Positions 1 to 5,279 of a DNA stretch of 6,199 nt are shown here, piece by piece. The notes below the pieces were generated by a model. The model had not been told where the DNA came from, made no database searches, and saw nothing but the letters and a program-made list of their open reading frames with translations. The number at the start of each line of letters is the position of its first letter. Position 1 is the stretch's first letter. The translations under genes and the position numbers were made by a program. The DNA is from an uncultured Collinsella sp. (GTDB lineage: Bacteria > Actinomycetota > Coriobacteriia > Coriobacteriales > Coriobacteriaceae). Where the stretch lies: assembly GCA_958446785.1 (NCBI GenBank), contig CAUCXP010000096.1:1-6199 (forward strand). Direction: 5' to 3'.

Positions 1-711
1 GTTCCCACCTCGGGCCGCAACCGTACCATGATCCACGAGGACGCGCGCGTGCTCGGCCTCAACTCTTACATTGGTGAGATGGGCGGCCTGGTCATGTACG
101 ACCTCAAAGCCAACGATTGGGAGTATCTGACTGGCGACATGCCTTACGACCCCGTCTGCGGCCTTACTCCGCACCAGGTGATCGAGCAGACCGGCGTGTG
201 CGAGAAGATCCTCGCCCGCTGGCCGCACAAGATCGAGTATCACAACGACATGTCGACCGGCTACAAGTACCGCGAGGTCACCGTCGGCATGCGCGGCGAT
301 GTGCCCGACGATGAGGTCCAGGCCATCCTCGACGAGGCCGGCTGCGGCCTGGTGTGGGCCTGTAACGGTCACCTGACGCATCTGTCCAAGCCGACGACGC
401 TCGAGCTCGATCGCGTCGAGGACGGTCGCGCGTTCAACATCAACCCCGCGGGTCTCAACAAAGGCGTCGCCATTGCGCGCTTCTGCGAGCACCTGGGGAT
501 CGAGCGCGAGGAGACGCTCGCGCTCGGCGACTCCGAGTCCGACTTCTACATGGCCGATCACGTGGGCACGTTCTGTCTGGTCGAGAATGGCCTGACGAGC
601 GCCGGCGCGCCCGAGTTCCTGGCTGCTTGCGAGAACGCTTTCGTTACGCGCGGCAAAATTGTCGACGGTTGGGCGGCGACGGCAGAGCTGCTGGTCGCGG
701 CGCGTTCGTAG
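1..711 (+). CDS. HAD-superfamily hydrolase, 5'-truncated (Cof-like, C2-cap type)
   Basis: The reading frame is open from base 1, so the gene starts upstream of the window; 236 codons remain before the TAG stop. It is a C-terminal portion of a haloacid-dehalogenase-type phosphatase. The first residues, VPTSGRNR, match HAD motif II (the S/T-G-R step). A conserved lysine in the NKG run (codon 460-462) is the likely motif III, and GDSESDFYMAD (526-558) is the acidic motif IV that helps bind Mg2+. The nucleophile motif I (DxD) would lie just upstream and is not visible. The large segment between motifs II and III is consistent with a C2-type cap, as in Cof-like sugar-phosphate phosphatases. The internal ATG at 28 is not a plausible start because the upstream codons carry motif II. 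The substrate cannot be told from sequence. The gene sits 51 bases before murI with no clear terminator between, so the two may be co-transcribed. Confidence 0.85.
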   Translation, partial: VPTSGRNRTMIHEDARVLGLNSYIGEMGGLVMYDLKANDWEYLTGDMPYDPVCGLTPHQVIEQTGVCEKILARWPHKIEYHNDMSTGYKYREVTVGMRGDVPDDEVQAILDEAGCGLVWACNGHLTHLSKPTTLELDRVEDGRAFNINPAGLNKGVAIARFCEHLGIEREETLALGDSESDFYMADHVGTFCLVENGLTSAGAPEFLAACENAFVTRGKIVDGWAATAELLVAARS

Positions 712-762
712 CGCGGCGTCGCCGCACTTGGATATGTCTTTTCGAGAGAGACTGGTGAGGTA

Positions 763-1647
763 ATGTCCGATATCGAGAATCCGGCAGGCGACACGCGCCC
801 GATCGGTGTGTTCGATTCTGGCCTGGGCGGTCTGACGGTTGCGCGCGCCATCGCGACGGCGCTGCCGCACGAGTCCGTCTACTACTTCGGCGACACCAAA
901 CGCTGCCCCTACGGCACGCGCACCGAGGATGAGGTGCGCTCGTTTGCGTTGCAGGCGGGCCGTTGGCTGTCGAAGCACGACGTCAAGATTATGGTCATCG
1001 CCTGCAACACGGCGACAGCTGCGGCCTTACGTCTGGCCCAGCAGGTGCTCGACGTTCCCGTGATCGGCGTGATCGCGCCGGGTGCCCGTGCGGCAATCAA
1101 CAGCACCCGTTCGCGTCGCGTGGGCGTGCTCGCCACCAACCTCACCATTCGCTCGGGCGCTTACACGCGCGCCATTCAGGATCTAGATGCCGGCGTCGAC
1201 GTATACGGCTGCCCCGCCTCGAGCTTTGTCGAGGTTGTCGAACACGAGCTCGCCTCGGGTGCGCATCTGCAAGAGCAGTGGCTTGAGAACGAGGACATCT
1301 TCGATACGCCTGCCGTGCGTGCGCTGGTGGGTGCCACGGTTGAGCCACTGCGCGACCACGGTATCGATACCGTGGTGCTCGGCTGTACGCATTTTCCGCT
1401 GTTGGTGGGACCTATCCGCCATGCGCTGGGGTCTGGGGTGCGCGTCGTGAGTTCCGCCGAGGAGACCACACGAGAGCTGACCGATATCCTCACGCGCCGC
1501 GAGCAGCTGGCGGGTGACGCCGCCGAGCCGCAGCATCGTTTTGCCACGACGGCCGATAACATTGCCGAGTTTGCGGTGGCGGGCAGCTTTATCTTTGGTC
1601 AGCCGCTCAAGAGCATTGAGCATATCGATATCGATGAGCTGAAATAG
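763..1647 (+). CDS. murI: Glutamate racemase
   Basis: Interconverts L- and D-glutamate without cofactor in the cytoplasm, supplying D-Glu for the peptidoglycan stem peptide. The 294-residue length is close to the family norm, with a short N-terminal extension of about 12 residues. The N-terminal Asp/Glu racemase motif GVFDSGLGGLTV (residues 15-26) is present. GDTKRCPYG (43-51) is the substrate loop, normally GDTAR.PYG, so Lys46 replaces the usual Ala. The two catalytic cysteines are visible: Cys81 in ACNTATAAAL and Cys208 in GCTHFPLL, the latter followed by the conserved Thr-His. The ATG at 763 follows GTGAGG (755-760) very closely; an alternative purine run lies at 744-750. It is followed 54 bases later by rph with no terminator between, so a murI-rph transcript is likely; the same neighbourhood (racE-rph-rdgB) is known in Bacillus. 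Confidence 0.97.
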   Translation: MSDIENPAGDTRPIGVFDSGLGGLTVARAIATALPHESVYYFGDTKRCPYGTRTEDEVRSFALQAGRWLSKHDVKIMVIACNTATAAALRLAQQVLDVPVIGVIAPGARAAINSTRSRRVGVLATNLTIRSGAYTRAIQDLDAGVDVYGCPASSFVEVVEHELASGAHLQEQWLENEDIFDTPAVRALVGATVEPLRDHGIDTVVLGCTHFPLLVGPIRHALGSGVRVVSSAEETTRELTDILTRREQLAGDAAEPQHRFATTADNIAEFAVAGSFIFGQPLKSIEHIDIDELK

Positions 1648-1687
1648 ATGTAAGGCCGCCGTCAGAGCCTTCGCCACACCTTTTGCC

Positions 1688-1694
1688 GAAAGGA
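1688..1694 (+). promoter_or_regulatory. Ribosome binding site of rph
   Basis: GAAAGGA lies 7 bases before the ATG at 1702 and fixes that start. No other in-frame ATG nearby has such a site; the second Met codon (residue 4) is too close to it. Confidence 0.7.
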
Positions 1695-1701
1695 TTTTTC
1701 T

Positions 1702-2427
1702 ATGCAGTACATGCAGGTCAACCGCGCCAACGGTCGCGCCGCCAACGAGTTGCGCCCCGTTAAGCTCACCCGTGGCGTCATGAAGCACGCCCACGGCTCG
1801 TGTTTTGCCGAGTTCGGTGACACGCGCGTGCTTTGTGCCGCCACCATCGAGGAGGGCGTGCCGGGCTGGCGCAAGGGTGCCAAGGCCGGTTGGGTAACCG
1901 CAGAGTATGCCATGCTGCCGGCATCGACCGGCAAGCGCTGCAAGCGCGAGCACGCCAACCGCAAGGGCCGCTCCATGGAGATTGAGCGCCTCATTGGCCG
2001 CAGCCTGCGTACCGTCGTCAACATGAAGGCGCTCGGCGAGTACACCGTTACCGTCGACTGCGATGTGATCCAGGCGGATGGCGGCACGCGTACGGCGAGC
2101 ATTACCGGTGCCTGGGTGGCGCTGCACGACGCCCTTGCTATGTGGGTCGAGGCCGGCAAGATCGAGCGCATCCCGCTCACGGGCCAGGTTGCTGCCATCT
2201 CTATGGGCGTTGTCGACGGCAATACGCTGCTTGACCTCGATTATTCCGAGGACAGCCATGCCGAAGTCGACATGAACCTCGTCGCCACCGACACCGGTGA
2301 GATGATCGAGCTCCAGGGCACCGGCGAGCAGGCGCCCTTTGACCGTAAGCGCCTCAACGCCCTGCTCGACCTGGGCGACAAAGGCATCGCCGAGCTCATC
2401 GAGCTCCAGCGCCAGGCCCTCGCCTAA
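1702..2427 (+). CDS. rph: RNase PH (tRNA 3'-end phosphorolytic exonuclease)
   Basis: Phosphate-dependent 3'-5' exoribonuclease that trims tRNA precursors and works as a hexameric ring. The 241-residue length is typical. Visible signatures are the N-terminal RPVKLTRG, FGDTRVLC (38-45), IEEGVP (49-54), RLIGRSLR (96-103), DCDVIQADGGTRTASITGA (from 119) and EVDMN near the C-terminus with the metal-binding Asp. Arg90 and Arg130 correspond to the phosphate-site Arg86 and Arg126 of the E. coli/Bacillus proteins. Two departures are seen: the usual MLPR-S/A-T reads MLPAST, so Ala74 stands where the first arginine of the tRNA-binding cluster (Arg68) normally is, and the loop between Arg82 and Arg90 is two residues shorter than in E. 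coli. Arg79 and Arg82 of the cluster are kept. It probably shares a transcript with murI and ends directly in an inverted repeat. Confidence 0.97.
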   Translation: MQYMQVNRANGRAANELRPVKLTRGVMKHAHGSCFAEFGDTRVLCAATIEEGVPGWRKGAKAGWVTAEYAMLPASTGKRCKREHANRKGRSMEIERLIGRSLRTVVNMKALGEYTVTVDCDVIQADGGTRTASITGAWVALHDALAMWVEAGKIERIPLTGQVAAISMGVVDGNTLLDLDYSEDSHAEVDMNLVATDTGEMIELQGTGEQAPFDRKRLNALLDLGDKGIAELIELQRQALA

Positions 2428-2462
2428 CCTGCCAAAAAGGGACAGGTTTATTTTGGCAGGTT
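2426..2462 (+). terminator. Perfect 12-bp inverted repeat after rph (terminator and/or repeat element)
   Basis: AACCTGCCAAAA (2426-2437) and TTTTGGCAGGTT (2451-2462) are exact reverse complements around a 13-base loop; the left arm begins inside the rph stop codon. The right arm runs into TTTTA, giving a modest U-tract, so it can act as an intrinsic terminator. The loop contains CAGGTT (2443-2448), which could pair instead with AACCTG (2426-2431), giving an alternative smaller hairpin. The low-GC arms look unlike the flanking coding DNA, so this could also be a dispersed palindromic element. Confidence 0.6.
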
Positions 2463-2489
2463 TTATCTGGGAAAACGTCGAAGTATAAG
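2461..2489 (+). promoter_or_regulatory. Possible weak promoter for rdgB-dtd
   Basis: TATAAG (2484-2489) matches the -10 consensus at five of six positions. The hexamer 17 bases upstream, TTTTAT (2461-2466), is a poor -35. It would give a leader of about 75 bases before rdgB. This is a weak call, based only on the -10 match and its position just after the rph terminator-like repeat. Confidence 0.3.
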
Positions 2490-2570
2490 ACTGCCGTTGA
2501 TTGAGAGGGGAGAGGCGGAGGCCCTCGTCGCCCTCGGCGCGGCATTGCTATAGAGACAAGGAGACCACTC

Positions 2571-3212
2571 ATGGCACTTGAGAAGATCGACATCGACACC
2601 CTCGACCCGGCGGCGACCATTGTCGTGGCAACGGGCAACGCCCATAAGCTCACCGAGATCGAGGCCATCTTGGGCAAGGTCATGCCCGAGGTTCGCTTTG
2701 TGGCGCTCGGCCAGCTGGGCGATTTTGAGGACCCCGAGGAAAACGGCACGACGTTTTTGGAGAACGCCATCATCAAGGCGCAGGCTGCCGTCGAAGAGAC
2801 GGGGCTCATGGCCATTGCCGACGATTCGGGCTTGGTCGTCGACGCGCTTGACGGCGAGCCGGGCGTGTATAGCGCGCGCTATGCGGGCGTGCACGGAGAC
2901 GATGCCGCCAACAACGCCAAGCTTCTCGTTAACCTGGAAGGCGTGGCGGACGAGGACCGCACCGCGCGCTTTATGAGCGTCGTTGCGCTTATCGACACGG
3001 ATGGTCTGGTCACCTATGGCGAGGGCGCCTGCGAGGGCGTTATCGCACACGAGGGCCGCGGCGATCACGGCTTTGGCTATGACCCGCTGTTCCTGCCGGT
3101 CGACACGCCGGGCAAGACCATGGCCGAGCTGACGGCGGACGAGAAGAACGCCATCAGCCATCGTTTCCACGCGCTCGAGCATCTGTCCGCCAAACTGACG
3201 GGCGAGGAGTAG
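2571..3212 (+). CDS. rdgB: dITP/XTP pyrophosphatase (RdgB/HAM1 family)
   Basis: Hydrolyses dITP, XTP and related non-canonical purine triphosphates to monophosphate and pyrophosphate in the cytoplasm, keeping deaminated bases out of DNA and RNA. The 213 residues include an N-terminal extension of about 15 residues before the core starts at VVATGNAHKLTEIE (18-31), where the TGN..K loop binds the triphosphate. Next come EENGTTFLENA (56-66, metal-site Glu), ADDSGLVVDAL (83-93) with the presumed general base Asp85, PGVYSARYAG (97-106), the base-binding FGYDPLF and the closing SHR of KNAISHRFHAL. The ATG is set by AAGGAG (2558-2563), 7 bases upstream. Only three bases separate its stop from dtd, so the two are coupled. 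The upstream part of the gap to rph carries a terminator-like repeat and a possible promoter. Confidence 0.96.
   Translation: MALEKIDIDTLDPAATIVVATGNAHKLTEIEAILGKVMPEVRFVALGQLGDFEDPEENGTTFLENAIIKAQAAVEETGLMAIADDSGLVVDALDGEPGVYSARYAGVHGDDAANNAKLLVNLEGVADEDRTARFMSVVALIDTDGLVTYGEGACEGVIAHEGRGDHGFGYDPLFLPVDTPGKTMAELTADEKNAISHRFHALEHLSAKLTGEE
3201..3209 (+). promoter_or_regulatory. Ribosome binding site of dtd inside rdgB
   Basis: GGCGAGGAG lies in the last codons of rdgB, 6 bases before the GTG start of dtd at 3216. It decides the non-ATG start and implies translational coupling of the two genes. Confidence 0.7.
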
Positions 3213-3215
3213 GCC

Positions 3216-3662
3216 GTGCGTGCGGTGGTGCAGCGCGTACTCAACGCCGGCGTGACGGTCGACGGCGAGTGCGTGGGCAAAATTGGGCGCGGCTATCTGG
3301 TGCTGCTGGGCGTGGGCCACGGCGACACGCGCGCCGAGGCCGATAAGCTGTGGGGCAAGCTCCGGGGCTTGCGCATCAACGAGGACGAGAACGGCAAGAC
3401 CAACCTGGCACTTGCCGATGTCGACGGCGAGGTGCTCGTGGTGTCGCAGTTCACGCTGTTCGCTGACTGCCGCCACGGTCGCCGTCCGTCGTTTACCGAT
3501 GCAGGCGCGCCCGATGTTGCCAACGAGCTCTACGAGTACTTCCTGACGCTCGTTCGTCAAGATGTCGAACACGTGGCGCACGGCATCTTTGGCGCCGATA
3601 TGAAAGTCGACTTGGTCAACGACGGCCCATTCACCATCGTCTTGGACACGGACAACCTTTAG
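3216..3662 (+). CDS. dtd: D-aminoacyl-tRNA deacylase
   Basis: Cleaves the ester bond of D-aminoacyl-tRNAs (and mischarged Gly-tRNA-Ala), acting as a chirality proofreader in translation. The 148-residue length is as expected. The protein starts with the family's M-R-x-V-x-Q-R-V pattern (MRAVVQRV), which supports the GTG start. [17 protein letters not shown] begins at residue 77, so Gln78 and Thr80 fall at the numbering known from E. coli. The second signature is NDGPFT (135-140), carrying the Gly137-cisPro138 pair that forms the chiral pocket; the residue after Pro is Phe rather than the usual Val. Its neighbour rdgB is also a quality-control enzyme (nucleotide pool), and murI upstream produces a D-amino acid, which makes the context fitting though not proof of a link. 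Confidence 0.97.
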   Translation: MRAVVQRVLNAGVTVDGECVGKIGRGYLVLLGVGHGDTRAEADKLWGKLRGLRINEDENGKTNLALADVDGEVLVVSQFTLFADCRHGRRPSFTDAGAPDVANELYEYFLTLVRQDVEHVAHGIFGADMKVDLVNDGPFTIVLDTDNL

Positions 3663-3690
3663 GTTACGCGGTTTTACCAAACCGCGTAAC
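3663..3690 (+). terminator. Perfect 12-bp hairpin after dtd, lacking a U-tract
   Basis: GTTACGCGGTTT (3663-3674) and AAACCGCGTAAC (3679-3690) are exact reverse complements around the loop TACC, starting right after the dtd stop codon. The position suits a transcript end, but neither side has a run of T, so it is not a standard intrinsic terminator. It could be an mRNA 3'-end stabiliser, a pause hairpin, or a protein-binding palindrome. Confidence 0.5.
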
Positions 3691-3748
3691 AACTGGTCAT
3701 GCGAGGTTGTCGTCTGGTACGTATTTGGGACGGGGTTTATTTAGCTAC

Positions 3749-3778
3749 TTGCATATGGCGGCAGCAGGGTGCTATAGT
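3749..3778 (+). promoter_or_regulatory. Sigma-70-type promoter of veg-ispE
   Basis: TTGCAT (3749-3754) and TATAGT (3773-3778) are separated by 18 bases, and TG at 3770-3771 gives an extended -10 (TGCTATAGT). The surrounding sequence is AT-richer than the genes. Transcription would start near 3785, leaving a leader of about 60 bases before veg. Confidence 0.65.
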
Positions 3779-3798
3779 ATTAGAGTTTTGTCTATCTT

Positions 3799-3818
3799 AG
3801 GGGTATTATCCCCTTTTT
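3799..3818 (+). promoter_or_regulatory. Short terminator-like hairpin in the veg leader
   Basis: AGGGG (3799-3803) and CCCCT (3810-3814) pair around TATTAT and run directly into five T residues (3814-3818). It lies downstream of the predicted promoter and upstream of the veg ribosome binding site, so if it terminates at all it would act on the veg transcript itself. The five-pair stem is short, so termination would be partial. Confidence 0.45.
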
Positions 3819-3832
3819 GAATTGCACCTTCT

Positions 3833-3837
3833 GGAGG
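3833..3837 (+). promoter_or_regulatory. Ribosome binding site of veg
   Basis: GGAGG lies 8 bases before ATG 3846 and settles the start there. The frame is also open back to a TTG at 3822, but that codon lies upstream of the site and next to the leader T-run. Confidence 0.75.
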
Positions 3838-3845
3838 CCCTGTTC

Positions 3846-4142
3846 ATGGAAGAGATGGAAGTCAATCACGTCGACGACATCCACGAGAAGCTGACCGATA
3901 TGGTGGGCGATCGCGTCAAGGTGAAGGCCAACATGGGCCGCACCCGCGTCGTCGAGCGCATGGGCACCATCAAGAGCGTCCACCCCGCCGTCTTTATCGT
4001 CGAGGTTGACGAACGTCGCGGCCGCAAGTCGCGTCAGTCCTACCAGTATATCGATGTCCTCACCGGGCAGGTCGAGCTGTTCGACCCCGAGAGCGGTGAG
4101 CACATTTTTACCCCGCTCGGCAATCAGCTCGAGGAGCACTAA
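3846..4142 (+). CDS. veg: Veg family protein
   Basis: A 98-residue soluble protein with no signal or membrane segment, similar in pattern to Bacillus subtilis Veg (about 86 residues). Shared features are an N-terminal I..KL...VG.RV region (12-24), the KAN.GR....ER.G core (27-40: KANMGRTRVVERMG), P-x-VF-x-V (47-52), and an SY.Y.D.LT stretch followed by VEL. The family is predicted to be a small beta-barrel-like domain; in B. subtilis Veg is reported to stimulate biofilm matrix genes through SinR, but its biochemical role is not settled, and the same role here is not implied. The C-terminus extends about ten residues beyond the Bacillus form. The veg-ispE adjacency also exists in Bacilli (veg-sspF-ispE-purR), which supports the assignment. 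It has its own promoter and leader. Confidence 0.85.
   Translation: MEEMEVNHVDDIHEKLTDMVGDRVKVKANMGRTRVVERMGTIKSVHPAVFIVEVDERRGRKSRQSYQYIDVLTGQVELFDPESGEHIFTPLGNQLEEH
4131..4136 (+). promoter_or_regulatory. Ribosome binding site of ispE inside veg
   Basis: GAGGAG in the last codons of veg lies 8 bases before GTG 4145, supporting that start and coupling ispE translation to veg. Confidence 0.65.
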
Positions 4143-4144
4143 CG

Positions 4145-5053
4145 GTGACCGATCGGTCCCTGACTCTTTCCGCGCCGGCAAAGATTAACCTCTACCTGGG
4201 GGTTCATACCGAGCGCGATGACCGCGGCTACCACAGGGTCGATTCCCTGATGGCAGCCGTCGGTCTTTCCGATTCCGTGACGGTCGCGCCGGCGCAGGCG
4301 CTGACCGTCCAGACGGTTCCGGCATCAGATTTTCCCATGCAAAAGAATACGGCGTATCGGGCTGCGGTTGCTATGGCCGAGCATTATGGTCGCGAGGCAA
4401 ACATCTGCGTGACGATTGAGAAGCGCATTCCATTGTGCGCCGGCTTGGGCGGCCCCTCGACGGATGCGGCCGCGGTCATTGTCGCCTTGGCGGAGCTCTG
4501 GGGAATTGATCGCACCGACCCCGCGCTCGACGACATTGCGCGGGGTATTGGTGCTGACGTTCCCTTCTTTTTGCATGCCAGCCCAGCATTTTACGTGGGT
4601 GGGGGAGACGTGCTGGCCACCGAGTACCCCGCACTACCCGCGACGCCCGTCGTGCTGGTCAAGCCGCGCGAGGCAAGCGTTTCAACAATTGAAGCCTATC
4701 GACGTTTTGATGAGACTCCAGCTCCTGCGGACAAGCCCGGAGCGATCGCATCTGCCCTTCGCTCGGGAGACGCAGAGGCGGCCTACGCGCTCGTCCACAA
4801 CAACCTGGGAGTCATTTCCGCGCAGATGGAGCCGCGGATTCAAACGGTGCTCGACTGGCTTCGTTCACAGGACGGTACCATTGCCGCAAACGTGTGCGGT
4901 TCGGGTGCCTGCTCGTTTGCTCTCTGCGATACCGCCGCCACGGCAGTCAATCTTGCGGAAGCTGCCCAGCAAAATGGCTGGTGGGCTTATGCAACGGAGC
5001 TCGTTTCCGACACGGTTCGCATTGAAGCGCCAAAGAAATATAAATTTCTCTAG
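4145..5053 (+). CDS. ispE: 4-diphosphocytidyl-2-C-methyl-D-erythritol kinase
   Basis: GHMP-family kinase of the MEP (non-mevalonate) isoprenoid pathway; it phosphorylates the 2-hydroxyl of CDP-ME with ATP in the cytoplasm. The 302 residues are close to family length. Motif 1 is APAKINLYLGV (10-20) with Lys13. The ATP phosphate loop is AGLGGPSTDAA (99-109); the family usually has GG-G-S or AG-G-S here, so Pro104 replaces a glycine. GADVPFF (136-142) carries the catalytic Asp138. CGSGACSFAL (from 251) is the C-terminal glycine-rich GHMP motif. The GTG start lies two bases after the veg stop codon. Local base composition is somewhat lower in GC than upstream genes, most clearly near its 3' end. 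No terminator follows; transcripts may run into the tRNA gene and stop at the terminator after it. Confidence 0.95.
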   Translation: MTDRSLTLSAPAKINLYLGVHTERDDRGYHRVDSLMAAVGLSDSVTVAPAQALTVQTVPASDFPMQKNTAYRAAVAMAEHYGREANICVTIEKRIPLCAGLGGPSTDAAAVIVALAELWGIDRTDPALDDIARGIGADVPFFLHASPAFYVGGGDVLATEYPALPATPVVLVKPREASVSTIEAYRRFDETPAPADKPGAIASALRSGDAEAAYALVHNNLGVISAQMEPRIQTVLDWLRSQDGTIAANVCGSGACSFALCDTAATAVNLAEAAQQNGWWAYATELVSDTVRIEAPKKYKFL

Positions 5054-5082
5054 CATGCGGCGAAAATCTTTGTTACTATAGT
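5051..5082 (+). promoter_or_regulatory. Candidate promoter of tRNA-Pro
   Basis: TAGCAT (5051-5056) and TACTAT (5074-5079) are 17 bases apart; alternatively the -10 is TATAGT (5077-5082), identical to the hexamer of the veg promoter, with no good -35. Either places the start within a few bases of the tRNA 5' end. The -35 overlaps the ispE stop codon. Confidence 0.45.
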
Positions 5083-5090
5083 CGAGCTAA

Positions 5091-5167
5091 CGGGTTGTGG
5101 CTCAGTTTGGTAGAGCACTGCGTTCGGGACGCAGGGGTCGCTGGTTCAAATCCAGTCAACCCGACCA
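5091..5167 (+). tRNA. tRNA-Pro, anticodon CGG
   Basis: The sequence folds as a full cloverleaf. The acceptor stem is CGGGTTG/CAACCCG (5091-5097 with 5157-5163), and the D-stem is GCTC/GAGC. The anticodon stem is CTGCG/CGCAG with loop TTCGGGA, placing CGG at 5125-5127, and the T-arm is GCTGG-TTCAAAT-CCAGT with one G-T pair. The discriminator base is A (5164) and CCA is encoded (5165-5167). C1-G72 with A73 is the bacterial tRNA-Pro identity pattern. It reads CCG codons and matches the GC-rich codon use around it. No intron and no unusual variable arm. Confidence 0.97.
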
Positions 5168-5177
5168 GAGCATGAGG

Positions 5178-5206
5178 AGGGACCGCTTCTTGCGGTCCCT
5201 TTTTTT
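5178..5206 (+). terminator. Intrinsic terminator of tRNA-Pro
   Basis: AGGGACCGC (5178-5186) and GCGGTCCCT (5192-5200) form a 9-bp stem with loop TTCTT, followed by seven T residues (5200-5206). A strong, standard rho-independent terminator 10 bases after the tRNA 3' end. Confidence 0.93.
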
Positions 5207-5214
5207 AGCTATTG

Positions 5215-5243
5215 TTGTGATACCGCGGCACCCGCGGTATACT
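5215..5243 (+). promoter_or_regulatory. Promoter of tatA with a dyad in the spacer
   Basis: TTGTGA (5215-5220) and TATACT (5238-5243) form a -35/-10 pair with the ideal 17-base spacer. The inverted repeat ATACCGCGG (5220-5228) / CCGCGGTAT (5232-5240), around CAC, covers the whole spacer and overlaps both hexamers. Transcription would start near 5250, giving a leader of about 30 bases. The placement suggests an operator for a dimeric regulator, though the dyad could arise as a cruciform or RNA hairpin signal instead. Confidence 0.6.
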
Positions 5244-5279
5244 CATTCGAGCTTGTCTCGCTGTATTGTGGAGGTCTAC

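Noticed and set aside
713..725. GCGGCG-T-CGCCGC palindrome just after the HAD hydrolase gene
   Set aside because: The usable stem is only about 5 bp with a 3-base loop and no adjoining T-run; in GC-rich DNA such short palindromes are expected by chance.
1183..2259. Minus-strand open frame (358 codons) opposite the murI and rph genes
   Set aside because: Same reason: it spans two genes with intact catalytic motifs on the + strand and has no recognisable protein features.
2463..3692. Long minus-strand open frame (409 codons) opposite rdgB and dtd
   Set aside because: It is antisense to two clearly conserved genes, its translation shows no recognisable domain, and GC-rich coding DNA commonly leaves such antisense frames open.
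3822..3845. Upstream TTG start for veg
   Set aside because: It lies before the GGAGG site and would add eight residues not expected in the family; ATG 3846 is well placed.
5097..5279. N-terminal extension of tatA reading back through the tRNA and its terminator
   Set aside because: The upstream codons overlap tRNA-Pro, a strong terminator and the tatA promoter; GGAGG at 5270-5274 and the family start MFG place the start at 5280.
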